A stretch of DNA of 64,000 bases from Clostridiales bacterium (GTDB lineage: Bacteria > Bacillota > Clostridia > Monoglobales > Monoglobaceae): NCBI GenBank assembly GCA_019419865.1, contig JAHZIG010000002.1, positions 179,701 to 243,700 on the forward strand. The letters run 5' to 3'. Made by a program: the position numbers and the translations under genes. Of this stretch, positions 55,027 through 63,556 are shown one piece after another. Positions within the stretch are counted from its first letter, which is position 1; the number at the start of each line of letters is the position of its first letter. The notes below the pieces were generated by a model. The model saw nothing but the letters and a program-made list of their open reading frames with translations, did no database searches and was not told the DNA's origin.

Positions 55027-56968
55027 AACAAACGCCTCCCCCAAAGCTCGCCGCGCCGCAGCCGCTGCACTCTTCCCGGCAGGACGGCGTGGTTATCTCT
55101 TCATAAGCTTTTTTATGTTCTTTTATAAAATACGACTTCGGAACGCCTATGTCCGCGTAATCCCAGGGCAGGATCTCGTCGTACGGGATACGCCTTAAGG
55201 CATAGAAATCGGGGTCTATCCCGTTCAGTTCAAACGCCTTCATCCATTTGTCGTAGTCGAAGAAATCCGTCCAGCCGTCGAACTTACAGCCCAGACTCTG
55301 AGCCGTTATAAGGACCTCGCCGAGCCGCCTGTCGCCCTTGGCGAATACCTCCTCGAGGTAGCTGACGTCGCTCGCGTGCCAGTTATAGGTTATCTTCTTG
55401 GACTTTATATTCTCCTTTAAATACCTCGCCTTATCCTCCATATCGGATATCCTGTTCTGCGGCTCCCACTGAAACGGAGTGAACGGCTTCGGCACAAAGA
55501 ACGAAGTACTGACCGTCACGGTAACCGATCTGCCCTTTCTCTCCTCGGCGGGTACGCTGTAGAACGCGTCCACGACCTTACGCGCAAGTTCGGCTATGCC
55601 CAAAACGTCGTCGTACGTCTCCGTCGGAAGTCCGAGCATAAAATACAGCTTTATCCTGTTATATCCGCCCGAGAACGCTATTTTAGACGTTCTTATAAGG
55701 TCGCTCTCGAGCACGTTCTTGTTTATCACGTCTCTGAGCCTCTGCGTTCCGGCCTCGGGCGCGAACGTCAGCCCGCTCTTTTTGACCTTCTGAACTTTTT
55801 CCATAAGCTCCATCGAGAAGTTGTCCACGCGCAGAGAGGGCAGAGAGAGGTTTATCCGCTTGTCCACGGTTATATCCAGCAGTCTGTCGGTCAGCTCGTG
55901 CAAATGCGTATAGTCGCTCGTACTCAGCGAGGACATCGACATCTCCTCGTAGCCGGTGTTTTTGATACAGTTATCCGCAACGCCGACCAGCCTGTCCACG
56001 CTCCGCTCCCGCACCGGGCGGTATATATAGCCCGCCTGACAAAAACGGCAGCCGCGGATACAGCCTCTGAAGATCTCGAGCATGATCCTGTCGTGCACCG
56101 TCTCCATAAACGGAACTATCAGCTTCTCGGGTATATATGTGTTGTCGAGATCCTTTATTATCCTTTTTCTGACCTGTTTGGGTACGCCCGGGCGGTTCGG
56201 CTCGAACGATTTGATCGTGTTGTCCTCTCCGAACTCCACGTCGTAGAAGCTCGGAACGTATATCCCCTCGATCTTGGCTATCCTCTCAAGGTATTCCTCG
56301 CGCTTTTTTCCGCCCGCTAATTTCCAGTTCCTGTACTCGTCCATTATCTCGTTGTTCACTTCCTCGCCCTCGCCGAGGATGAAGAAGTCCACGAGGTTTG
56401 AAAGCGGCTCCGCATGATACGCGCATGGTCCGCCGCAGCAGACGAACGGATCGTCCTCGCCGCGCTCGCATGTCCTGAGCGGAACTCCGGCGAGCTCGAG
56501 CATATTGACTATATTGGAATAGCTCATCTCGTATTGGAGAGTAAAGCCTATCATATCGAAATCCCTGACCGGGATACGGCTCTCCATCGAGAGCAGAGGT
56601 ATGCCGTTCTCCCGCATTTTCTGTTCCATATCGTCCCAGGGTGCGAATACACGTTCGCACACGGTGTCCTCCCGCTCGTTCAGCATGTGATAGAGTATCT
56701 TCATGCCCAGATGCGACATGCCGACCTCGTACACGTCGGGGAAACAGAACGCGAATGACATAAGCCCGTCCGGGTCGTCTCTGAGATTCCCGCTGAAGAC
56801 CTTGTGCACGCTGTTAAATTCGTTGCCTATATATCTCGCGGGCTTTTGAACGGTCTTAAGACAGTTTTCAAACACGTTCATCATATTTTTATATTCGGGC
56901 GTCGAATATCTCGAACCCGCGGCGCCCGGCGACTCTTCAAGGCCGCTATTTTGCAATTCAAATTCCAT
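55016..56968 (-). CDS. TIGR03960 family B12-binding-domain radical SAM protein
   Basis: The 650-residue protein has a cobalamin-binding-like N-terminal part (about 60-250; FAFCFPDVYEVGMSHLGMKILY), a radical SAM domain with CIRGCRFCQAGYIYRPVRERS, and a C-terminal region with STSFFVPKPFTPFQWEPQ. A final cysteine-rich patch (CREECSGCGAAS) could bind an extra cluster. The family is conserved in anaerobes next to ribosomal and RNase E/G genes; its substrate is unknown. GGAGG lies before the ATG. The TIGR03936 gene overlaps its end. Confidence 0.93.
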   Translation of the reverse strand: MEFELQNSGLEESPGAAGSRYSTPEYKNMMNVFENCLKTVQKPARYIGNEFNSVHKVFSGNLRDDPDGLMSFAFCFPDVYEVGMSHLGMKILYHMLNEREDTVCERVFAPWDDMEQKMRENGIPLLSMESRIPVRDFDMIGFTLQYEMSYSNIVNMLELAGVPLRTCERGEDDPFVCCGGPCAYHAEPLSNLVDFFILGEGEEVNNEIMDEYRNWKLAGGKKREEYLERIAKIEGIYVPSFYDVEFGEDNTIKSFEPNRPGVPKQVRKRIIKDLDNTYIPEKLIVPFMETVHDRIMLEIFRGCIRGCRFCQAGYIYRPVRERSVDRLVGVADNCIKNTGYEEMSMSSLSTSDYTHLHELTDRLLDITVDKRINLSLPSLRVDNFSMELMEKVQKVKKSGLTFAPEAGTQRLRDVINKNVLESDLIRTSKIAFSGGYNRIKLYFMLGLPTETYDDVLGIAELARKVVDAFYSVPAEERKGRSVTVTVSTSFFVPKPFTPFQWEPQNRISDMEDKARYLKENIKSKKITYNWHASDVSYLEEVFAKGDRRLGEVLITAQSLGCKFDGWTDFFDYDKWMKAFELNGIDPDFYALRRIPYDEILPWDYADIGVPKSYFIKEHKKAYEEITTPSCREECSGCGAASFGGGVCFEK

Positions 56969-57126
56969 TCAAAATACCTCCGATACTTAATAATAACCCA
57001 TACGCCCCGAAATTTCAAGCATAATATTGTCCCGATAAAAATATATTGTTACAAAGGACGGCTCCGAAATCATGGCCGCCGCCCCTACCCGCTAATCGAA
57101 AATCTCTATGCAGGAGGCTGGAAAAT

Positions 57127-57519
57127 ATGCCGGAAAGACAAAGATACAACGGACAATTCGATTCCGATGAATATAACAGGCGATACAACCGCCAAAAATA
57201 TTATGAAAGCCTAAAACGCCAAAGCGGCTATGAACGCGGCGGCGTATATAAAACGGACGGAAGCGGAGACGAATCTGAATACGAATATGACGACGAATAT
57301 ACGCCGACCGCGGCGTCAAAACTGGTCGGAACGTTTATAAAACAGCTCTGCGCCTGCGCGATCCTCCTCGGAGCGGCGCTTATAATGAACAGGAGCGGGG
57401 TCGGATTTTTTGAAAACTCCATGAAGGCGCTCGGAAACGCCGTCAGATACGACGTCGATTTCGCCGCGATATGGGCGAATATCTCATCGTTCGCCGCGGA
57501 TCTGCTCGGGAATATATGA
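57127..57519 (+). CDS. SpoIVFA-like membrane protein lacking the M23 domain
   Basis: The 130-residue protein has a hydrophilic, Tyr/Arg/Glu-rich N-terminal half (about 1-65), one membrane helix (about 72-88, QLCACAILLGAALIMN) and a short amphipathic tail. Its position directly before a SpoIVFB-type protease, overlapping it by ATGA, and its topology match SpoIVFA, which holds SpoIVFB inactive until signalled. SpoIVFA normally carries a LytM/M23-like domain after the helix; here the protein stops about 40 residues after it. The start is the ATG at 57127 behind CAGGAGG. Homology itself is an inference. Confidence 0.6.
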   Translation: MPERQRYNGQFDSDEYNRRYNRQKYYESLKRQSGYERGGVYKTDGSGDESEYEYDDEYTPTAASKLVGTFIKQLCACAILLGAALIMNRSGVGFFENSMKALGNAVRYDVDFAAIWANISSFAADLLGNI

Positions 57520-58481
57520 CGGGTCTCGGCTCCGCAAAACGTCAAAGCCGTCCTCGGACGGGCGCCGGCCGAACGCGCGGCGAAACGCGGCTTAGCTTCG
57601 ATATACGCCGTCTGTATATAAGGCTTGGGATACTCAGGATAAACCCCGCCGTATTTCTGCTCACGGCCTCCGCGCTCATGCTCGGCTACTTCTATATGTT
57701 CTCCCTCGCGTATTTGTTCGCGTTTCTTCACGAACTTGGACATATAGCGGCGGCCAAAAAGCTCGGCGTCAGGATCGTGTCGATAGAGATCCAGCCGTTC
57801 GGCGTCTGCGGCAGGCTCGGCTCCGAATTTATAAAGGATCCGTTTAGCGAGATACTAATAGCGCTCGCGGGCCCCGCGGTCAATATATCCGTCTGTCTTA
57901 TAATTCTTATCGCGGAATCGGCGCTCCGGGGCGCGGCAGACTTTATCGGCGTTTACAGGGATTATATACTGAGCGTAAACCTCTGCCTGGCGCTGATCAA
58001 CCTTCTCCCGGCTTTGCCGCTCGACGGCGGCAGAGTCGTCAAAGCGGCGCTCACGCTCAAATGCGGCGCGGTACGCGCGTATAACGCTATGATAAGATTC
58101 AGCCGGTCAATCGTCGCTCTGCTCCTTCTCGCCGCCGCTTTGCTGCTCGTTACGTCGGGATACAATTTTTCTATGATACTCATCTCTGTTTTTATGCTCG
58201 GCAACCTTGCAAGCGAACAGAGAAACATTTCCCTTATACAGCTTAAAGAGATCCTGTATCATAAAGAAAAACTCCCGCGCGGCAAACTCAGCGACTGCGT
58301 CCCGGTAGCCGCCTACGGTTCGACTCCCGCAAGGGTCTTGCTCAAAAAGCTGAGCTACAACAAATATTATATAATAAACGTGCTGGACGACGGCGGCGAG
58401 ATCGTAAAAACGCTGACCGAGAGCCAGGTCGTAGACGCGCTGATAAACAAGAGCGTCAGAATAAAACTAAGCGAGATATAA
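57516..58481 (+). CDS. M50 site-2 protease, SpoIVFB-like
   Basis: The 321-residue membrane metalloprotease has the zinc motif FLHELGHIAAAKKLG (H-E-x-x-H), a second metal-ligand motif NLLPALPLDGGR, about six membrane helices and a C-terminal CBS-like extension (about 255-320). SpoIVFB cleaves pro-sigma-K in the forespore outer membrane. The start ATG overlaps the stop of the upstream gene (ATGA), so both are made together. It is divergent from the TIGR03960 gene, a neighbourhood seen in other Clostridia. Confidence 0.88.
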   Translation: MTGLGSAKRQSRPRTGAGRTRGETRLSFDIRRLYIRLGILRINPAVFLLTASALMLGYFYMFSLAYLFAFLHELGHIAAAKKLGVRIVSIEIQPFGVCGRLGSEFIKDPFSEILIALAGPAVNISVCLIILIAESALRGAADFIGVYRDYILSVNLCLALINLLPALPLDGGRVVKAALTLKCGAVRAYNAMIRFSRSIVALLLLAAALLLVTSGYNFSMILISVFMLGNLASEQRNISLIQLKEILYHKEKLPRGKLSDCVPVAAYGSTPARVLLKKLSYNKYYIINVLDDGGEIVKTLTESQVVDALINKSVRIKLSEI

Positions 58482-58592
58482 ACAGTTTGCGTCGGTATTA
58501 AGGCGGCTATCAACCGCGCCGTTTGAAAATTTGCAGAAAATTATGAGAAAGGAAAGGTATAACAAGTATCGTTATACAAGGTAATACGCTAT

Positions 58593-58868
58593 ATGTATAT
58601 AAGATTCAGCGATCTTAGAGCCAAAGAGGTAATAAACATGGACGACGGCGAGCGGCTGGGCTTCGTCTGCGATATTGTAATAGAACAGAGCTGCTGTAAG
58701 ATCACGGCGCTCGTCGTCCCCGGCGGATACCGTGTCTTCGGTATGCTCGGGAAGCAGGACGATCTGATAATCCCCGTAGACCGGATCGTTAAAATAGGCG
58801 ACGACCTGATCATGGTGTCGAACGTGCGCGATTGCCTGCCAAGACCCGAACCGCGCCGCAGAAAATGA
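58593..58868 (+). CDS. YlmC/YmxH family sporulation protein
   Basis: The 91-residue PRC-barrel protein reads MYIRFSDLRAKEVINMDDGERLGFVCDIVIE and GYRVFGMLGKQDDLIIPVDRIVKIGDD. The family is conserved in spore formers and expressed in sporulation, but the molecular role is unknown. It has a weak AAGG ribosome binding site. It follows the SpoIVFB-like gene by about 110 bases on the same strand. Confidence 0.9.
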   Translation: MYIRFSDLRAKEVINMDDGERLGFVCDIVIEQSCCKITALVVPGGYRVFGMLGKQDDLIIPVDRIVKIGDDLIMVSNVRDCLPRPEPRRRK

Positions 58869-58961
58869 CACAGCCGCCCTCGAATCGGCGGCGGTTCTAA
58901 CCTCGTTTTTATAGGTAACGCCGCAGACTCGTTATCAAATCATAATCCTCTATAATTATAA

Positions 58962-58999
58962 CAAAAAACCGGATCCCGCGTATACGCGGCCGATCCGGT
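58962..58999 (-). terminator. Terminator after the minimal stalk gene
   Basis: Minus-strand ACCGGATC and GATCCGGT form an 8-bp stem over a 16-base loop that itself contains CCGCG/CGCGG, followed by six T. It is about 60 bases past the stop at 59062. Confidence 0.85.
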
Positions 59000-59061
59000 G
59001 AAACATTTTAGTTTTTAAAATTTCTTAAATAAATTAAGTCTAAGCTGGATACATTCCGCTA

Positions 59062-59550
59062 TTACACGCCCGGAACAGCGCCTTCGCCCATAACCGCGGG
59101 ATCGTTTATATAAACGGTCTGAGTCGCTTCGTCCCAGCCGACCTCGTAACCGAACGCCTCGGATACGAAACGGATAGGCACGTACATTCTGCCGCCGTTT
59201 TCATATTCTTTGATGAAAGCGGACGTGTCCATCTCGGTCGTCTCGGTGATACCGGGATCCGTGATCCTGTAGATCCTATTGGTGTTCTGCTGGATAAGAT
59301 ACATATCCGGACCGTCGAGTATCATCGCCGCGTTTAAGTTGTCGTCGTATTTAACGATCTTACCCATCTGCTCCGATACGAAACGGATCGGTACGAACGT
59401 GCGGTCGTCCTGCTCGATTATCTCGCCCATATCGGCGGGGATCTCTGCGACCGTACCGTTAATAACAATGCTCTGAGCGGCCGCGAACGCGCTGATCGAG
59501 CTGCAACCCAATACCAAAGCGAGCGCTATCGCTCCTAAAATTTTTCTCAT
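59062..59550 (-). CDS. Minimal secreted stalk-domain protein
   Basis: The 162-residue protein is a signal peptide (about 1-26) followed by little more than a copper amine oxidase N-terminal (stalk) domain (about 27-150). Paired motifs DRTFVPIRFV and GRMYVPIRFV and the W-D-E-A-T-Q ending are visible. With no second domain it may simply bind the cell surface or act with another protein. GGAGGAG precedes the ATG. The leader carries a GCGTTTGG/CCAAGCGC hairpin and the promoter spacer a palindrome. Confidence 0.9.
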   Translation of the reverse strand: MRKILGAIALALVLGCSSISAFAAAQSIVINGTVAEIPADMGEIIEQDDRTFVPIRFVSEQMGKIVKYDDNLNAAMILDGPDMYLIQQNTNRIYRITDPGITETTEMDTSAFIKEYENGGRMYVPIRFVSEAFGYEVGWDEATQTVYINDPAVMGEGAVPGV

Positions 59551-59605
59551 AAAGCTCCTCCTCGTCCACGCGCTTGGATCGCCAAACGCTTTTGTTCAAT
59601 AATAA

Positions 59606-59634
59606 AATATACAATTTTACCAATTGTATATCAA
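59606..59634 (-). promoter_or_regulatory. Promoter with embedded palindrome before the stalk gene
   Basis: Minus-strand TTGATA (59634-59629), 17 bases and TATATT (59611-59606). The inverted repeat TATACAATT, five bases, AATTGTATA (59608-59630) fills the spacer almost exactly, the classical repressor position. The regulator is unknown. The rest of the 59551-59835 gap is AT-rich with no gene. Confidence 0.7.
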
Positions 59635-59790
59635 GATTTTTTATTATTATAGCACATTAATTTTTAATTTTCAAGTCAAATAGTCTCTTTCTTTACAGCT
59701 TAAATACAAAATTATAAAATATCTGTAACGCACTAAGGATTTTTAAGCGCCGTAAATTTAATAATATCGATCCGCGCGCGTTAAGCGCGT

Positions 59791-59823
59791 AAAAGGCCGA
59801 CCCCGCTGAGTACGGAACCGGCC
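59791..59823 (-). terminator. Terminator after the AGCS symporter gene
   Basis: Minus-strand GGCCG and CGGCC close a hairpin with inner CCG/CGG pairs, followed by four T. It starts 12 bases after the stop codon. Confidence 0.7.
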
Positions 59824-59835
59824 GCGATATCTAAA

Positions 59836-61248
59836 TTATCTTTTCAATTTACTTTTATCAAAGTATTCGCGCGTTTCCTTCGCGACGACGCCGCTGAGCG
59901 CGATCAGCGCGACCAAGTTAGGTATGGCCATAAGTCCGTTGAATATGTCGGCGATATTCCATACCACGCTGACCGTCATGTAAGGGCCGATAAATACCGC
60001 CGCGATATAAAGCCAGCGGAATATTTTAACCAGCTTCTGATTCCTGTTCGACAAATACTCGAGGCATCTTTCGCTGTAGTAGTTCCAGCCGAGTATGGTC
60101 GTAAACGCGAAGAACACCAGACAGATCATCAATATGAACGCGGACAGCGAATCGGATATCGGAAGTCCGTCGGCAAACGCGCGGTTAGTTATCTGCACGC
60201 CCTCGAGCCCCGGGACGTTCCACGCGCCGGTGAGGATAATGGTAAGTCCGGTCATAGTACAAATGATTATAGTATCTATAAACGTTCCGGTCATGGTGAC
60301 GAGTCCCTGTCTTACCGTGTCCTTGGTCTTGGCCGCTGCGGCGGCGATAGGCGCGGAACCCAAGCCGGATTCGTTAGAAAATATACCTCTTGCAATACCT
60401 TTCTGCATAGCGACTATCATCGCGCCGAGAATACCTCCGGCAGCCGCCTTTAATCCAAACGCGCCTTGAACGATCTCGACCACCGCGCCGGGGATCTTGT
60501 CTAAATTAAGCAAAAGCACCGACAGAGCGAATACCACGTACAAAATAGCCATAAACGGCACGATAACCTGCGACACCTTGGAGATCCTCTGTATGCCGCC
60601 GATTATAACGAGCGCCGCCGCTACCGTTATAATTATTCCCGCGATTATGACCGAGATAGAATATTCGCGTCCGAGCAGGCTGACGGCCACAGCCGTATTG
60701 GGATCGAAGAAATCCTGAACGGCGGACGTGATGCCGTTGACCTGAGAGAACGTTCCGATACCGAACAAACCGACGCAGACTCCGAAAAACGCGAATATCT
60801 TGGCGAGCCATTTCCACTTTTTGCCCATGCCGTTTTCGATATAGTAGAACGGACCGCCGAGAACGTGGTTGTTCTCGTCTATGGTTCTGTATTTTATAGC
60901 CAGAAAACCCTCGGTATACTTAGTCGCCATTCCGAAAAACGCCGCGACGATCATCCAAAACAGCGCGCCCGGACCGCCCGCCGCGATAGCCGTCGCCACG
61001 CCGACGATATTTCCGGTTCCTATAGTCGCCGAAAGCGAGGTACACAGAGCGCCGAAACTCGAGATCTCGCCCTTTCCTCCCTCTTCATTAGCCACCATAA
61101 ATTTCAAAGCCTTGCCAAGATTTCTGATATTAAGCGCCCTGAAACGGCAGGTCAAATATATGCCGGTAGCCAGAATCAGTATTATCAGCGGCACGTTCCA
61201 GATAAAATCGTCGATCTGCTGGATCGCGTTATCTATAACTTCAAACAC
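59836..61248 (-). CDS. Sodium/alanine symporter, AGCS family
   Basis: The 470-residue protein has about eleven membrane helices and AGCS motifs: ATIGTGNIVGVATAIAAGGPGALFWM near the N-terminus, TKYTEGFLAIKYR, and GIARGIFSNESGLGSAPIAAA in the middle. It imports alanine or glycine with Na+. The start is GTG behind GGGAGTG. It is preceded by a near-consensus promoter and has its own terminator, so it is a single-gene unit. Confidence 0.95.
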   Translation of the reverse strand: MFEVIDNAIQQIDDFIWNVPLIILILATGIYLTCRFRALNIRNLGKALKFMVANEEGGKGEISSFGALCTSLSATIGTGNIVGVATAIAAGGPGALFWMIVAAFFGMATKYTEGFLAIKYRTIDENNHVLGGPFYYIENGMGKKWKWLAKIFAFFGVCVGLFGIGTFSQVNGITSAVQDFFDPNTAVAVSLLGREYSISVIIAGIIITVAAALVIIGGIQRISKVSQVIVPFMAILYVVFALSVLLLNLDKIPGAVVEIVQGAFGLKAAAGGILGAMIVAMQKGIARGIFSNESGLGSAPIAAAAAKTKDTVRQGLVTMTGTFIDTIIICTMTGLTIILTGAWNVPGLEGVQITNRAFADGLPISDSLSAFILMICLVFFAFTTILGWNYYSERCLEYLSNRNQKLVKIFRWLYIAAVFIGPYMTVSVVWNIADIFNGLMAIPNLVALIALSGVVAKETREYFDKSKLKR

Positions 61249-61288
61249 TAAAATATCACTCCCTCATTAAAATATAACATACCGGACT

Positions 61289-61317
61289 ATTCTACCACAC
61301 CCGTCGTTTTTTGTCAA
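61289..61317 (-). promoter_or_regulatory. Promoter of the AGCS symporter gene
   Basis: Minus-strand TTGACA (61317-61312), 17 bases and TAGAAT (61294-61289), about 40 bases before the GTG start. Confidence 0.8.
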
Positions 61318-61422
61318 ATGCCAAATATAAGCCTTAGAACGGTCGGATTCATTATTTTAACGCGATCTGTTTTTTGCTTAAAAGTTATTATCTCTCCGAT
61401 CGCAGACGTTTAAACATAATCT

Positions 61423-61626
61423 TTATTCATTATCGCGACCGTCCGGCTCCGCCGCGCAATCGTTCTCAACCACTCTTTCGATATCGTCTATCCTCACGTC
61501 TATGGTCTCCCAATCCTTAGGACTGCTCCCCACGTCTACTATGAAATATCTATTTTCATACGCCTCGACGACGGCCGCCCTTCGACCGTCCTTTAATATC
61601 ACCGTATCGAATTGTCTTACGATCAT
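61423..61626 (-). CDS. DUF4926-like small protein
   Basis: The 67-residue protein has a short SH3-like barrel pattern, MIVRQFDTVILKDGRRAAVVEAYENRYFIVDVGSS, as in DUF4926 proteins, plus an acidic tail. DUF4926 members are often found beside toxin or immunity genes, but the function is unknown. GGAGGC lies nine bases before the ATG. It is 25 bases downstream of another small acidic gene on the same strand and probably co-transcribed. Confidence 0.65.
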   Translation of the reverse strand: MIVRQFDTVILKDGRRAAVVEAYENRYFIVDVGSSPKDWETIDVRIDDIERVVENDCAAEPDGRDNE

Positions 61627-61651
61627 TTATCAACGCCTCCGATCTTGACGC

Positions 61652-61906
61652 TCAAATAGCCGCCTTAACTCTCTCATACTCCTCGGCGACCCGCTTCCTA
61701 AACGGTTCGGGATCGTCGCCGGGCTCGTATTCGTCGCAGATCTCCGGGAAATTCCACTCGAGCAGTTCTATCGCCCTGGGATTTTCCCGCTCAGCTTCGT
61801 CGCCGTATACTACCAAAGCGTGCGGAAACTCAACGGAAAATCGCAGCGGATCGTACTCTCCGGCCAAAAACCTCTCTATCATACCGCATAACTTTTCGAT
61901 CTTCAT
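61652..61906 (-). CDS. Small acidic protein, possible immunity protein
   Basis: The 84-residue acidic helical protein (KIEKLCGMIERFLAGEYD near the start, later CDEYEPGDDPEPFRKRV) is not assigned to a family with certainty. The pattern of a short N-terminal helix, an F-L-x-G-E-Y/F-D motif and a terminal E-P-G-x-D-P-E-x-F helix resembles small immunity proteins found near polymorphic toxins. No toxin gene is visible in the window. GGAG precedes the ATG. It sits beside phage-like genes. Confidence 0.6.
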   Translation of the reverse strand: MKIEKLCGMIERFLAGEYDPLRFSVEFPHALVVYGDEAERENPRAIELLEWNFPEICDEYEPGDDPEPFRKRVAEEYERVKAAI

Positions 61907-62037
61907 AATTTTCTCCTATTTAATACTCTCGCATGCCGCGTCATTTGTTACTCCTATGCTCCCATATCAGTATACTTGTTATCGCCGAATAAGTCAACGT
62001 TACCGACGCTCCGCAGCTCATTGCCTCAACTCCTCAA

Positions 62038-63075
62038 TCAGCTTCCGTCTAAATAAACGTCTAAAAGTCTGTCCAAATTCCTCTCTATCTCGTCGTAATC
62101 CGTCTTGTTGGTGTCGGTATAGTTGTTAAAAGCGTTCTTCTTGACCCCAAAGGCCTGATACGGCTCCCTTTCCGCCTTTCGCCTCTGATACTCTTCCTTT
62201 TGCCTCCTGAACCCGTCTAAAGTCTTTATGCCTAAATTCAGTTTATCCTCGACTATCGCTTTGATATACGAAAACTTCTTCACTCCCTCCAACGCCGCCT
62301 CGTCTATCGCCGCCTTTATCATCTCCGCTTCCGCGCCCGCGTCTAACCATTCTCGAGCGCAGTCCATCTGTTCTTTAACGAGTCCGTAACCGATACAATC
62401 TCGATAGCGCTCTATAACTTTATCTATTTCATAATTAGATAGTATATCTGTATCGGCGGCAGCGGTTGCCGCGGCGGAGGCGGAAGCCGACGCTTCGCCT
62501 GCTTTACTTTCCTCTGCTTTACTTTTATTTACTTTACTTTCCTTTACTTTACTTTGCGGATAATTCGGTTGATTTACCTCGTTATTCGACCGATTTACTG
62601 AGTTATTCGACCGATTTATGTATTCGGACAATATTAAACTGCGCTTTGACATGCTTTCCATCTCGGCCTCGTCCAAAAGCCATATGTCAAAGTTTATCTC
62701 GATCGCCTTACGGTCTACAGTACATCTGTAATAGGTCTTCTGTATCCGCTTAGACGTTATCAGTCCGCGCTTGAAGCAGTCGCCGTCAAATAGTCCTCGC
62801 TCCGCCAAGCCCGCGATAACGTCCGCGATCGTCTGCGGTTCGGGTTGATGTTTCCCTTGAAGAGCCGAGCATATATCCCAAACCGCGTCGTCTTTAGTTT
62901 CTTCGTCGTACTCCAAATAGTACCCCTTGTCCGAATAGATCATGTCAAGAAGCTGTTCGTATACCACGAGCGCGAGGTATCCGTACTCCGTCTTAAGCCT
63001 CCTGAACTTTCTGTCCTGAAATAACCCTACGTCTCTCGGCCAATAATCCAACCCGCTTTTGGGCGGCTTAGCCAA
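62038..63075 (-). CDS. Phage-type replication protein (DUF4373/Lin1244-like, DnaD-like C-terminus)
   Basis: The 345-residue protein starts MAKPPKSGLDYWPRDVGLFQD, the DUF4373/Lin1244 N-terminal domain (about 5-120). A repetitive Lys/Glu/Ser/Ala linker (about 150-200) precedes a DnaD-like helical domain (about 205-290, then Y-I-K-A-I-V-E-D). Such proteins start replication of phages and mobile elements in Bacillota. The TTG at 63075 is preferred because GGAGG lies eight bases before it; the ATG two codons earlier is too close. The linker DNA contains short tandem repeats. Confidence 0.85.
   Translation of the reverse strand: MAKPPKSGLDYWPRDVGLFQDRKFRRLKTEYGYLALVVYEQLLDMIYSDKGYYLEYDEETKDDAVWDICSALQGKHQPEPQTIADVIAGLAERGLFDGDCFKRGLITSKRIQKTYYRCTVDRKAIEINFDIWLLDEAEMESMSKRSLILSEYINRSNNSVNRSNNEVNQPNYPQSKVKESKVNKSKAEESKAGEASASASAAATAAADTDILSNYEIDKVIERYRDCIGYGLVKEQMDCAREWLDAGAEAEMIKAAIDEAALEGVKKFSYIKAIVEDKLNLGIKTLDGFRRQKEEYQRRKAEREPYQAFGVKKNAFNNYTDTNKTDYDEIERNLDRLLDVYLDGS
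62500..62618. repeat. Short tandem repeats inside the replication gene
   Basis: A CTTTACTTT-like simple repeat (about 62500-62567) encodes the KVKES/KVNKS linker, and an exact 17-base direct repeat (GTTATTCGACCGATTTA at 62581 and 62602, period 21) encodes NRSNN units. Both keep the reading frame, so copy number may vary between strains. Confidence 0.75.
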
Positions 63076-63081
63076 AACCAT

Positions 63082-63344
63082 CGCCTCCTAACTTTTAAGT
63101 TTATACCTCTATTATACAACCAAAAAAGTGACTTGCGGGGACAACGTAGCGATTAGAGATTAGAGAATAGCGAATAGGGGCAAATTGGCTTGCTTTAACG
63201 CCAAACATGAGCGTATACGGAAATGGAATACGTTGTTTTTAGATAACGTTGCGGCGATGGGAAAATAAAGTATTTATCATGCTTATTACGGAATCGTCAA
63301 TGTTTATTTAAGGAAAAATATCGGGATCGTGTAAAAATTGTGCA
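63082..63344. other. Gene-free region upstream of the replication gene
   Basis: No gene is visible here. Minus-strand AGGAGG for the replication gene lies at about 63083-63088. The rest is AT-rich with no convincing promoter; the ATCGTGTA element near 63326 is described with the attachment-like region. Confidence 0.4.
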
Positions 63345-63545
63345 TAAAAAAACAGAACCGCCTATTTAGACAGTTCTGCGAGTTTTGGTGACTCCTAGGG
63401 GGGATAACCAAAGAGTTTACAAACGATTTCGATTAATTACTCCGGTTTCAAAAAGCCCGTAAATACGTTGTTTTAACGCATTATATTATTTATTTTCTCC
63501 AGCCTGATTTTAATGATTTTTCAAAAATCGTGTAAAAATCGTGTA
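63323..63545. other. Possible integrase attachment region
   Basis: Paired 11-base elements occur on both sides of this region: GGGATCGTGTA-AAAATTGTGCA at 63323-63344 and AAAATCGTGTA-AAAATCGTGTA at 63524-63545, all in the same orientation. Between them lies TGGTGACTCCTAGGGGGG (63386-63403), which on the minus strand resembles the 3' end of a tRNA ending in CCA, though no complete tRNA is present. Arm-type repeats around a tRNA-like core suggest an attachment site of a tyrosine integrase. No integrase is in the window. Confidence 0.4.
63345..63378 (-). terminator. Terminator-like hairpin
   Basis: Minus-strand CAGAAC and GTTCTG form a 6-bp stem over a 14-base loop, followed by seven T. Confidence 0.6.
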
Positions 63546-63556
63546 CAAGAGTAGCT

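Noticed and set aside
62500..62620. CRISPR-like direct repeats
   Set aside because: The repeats are short, in frame, without unique spacers, and lie inside a coding gene.
63386..63410. A tRNA gene suggested by the CCA-like end on the minus strand
   Set aside because: No T-arm, anticodon arm or matching 5' acceptor strand can be drawn upstream; only the 3' end resembles a tRNA.
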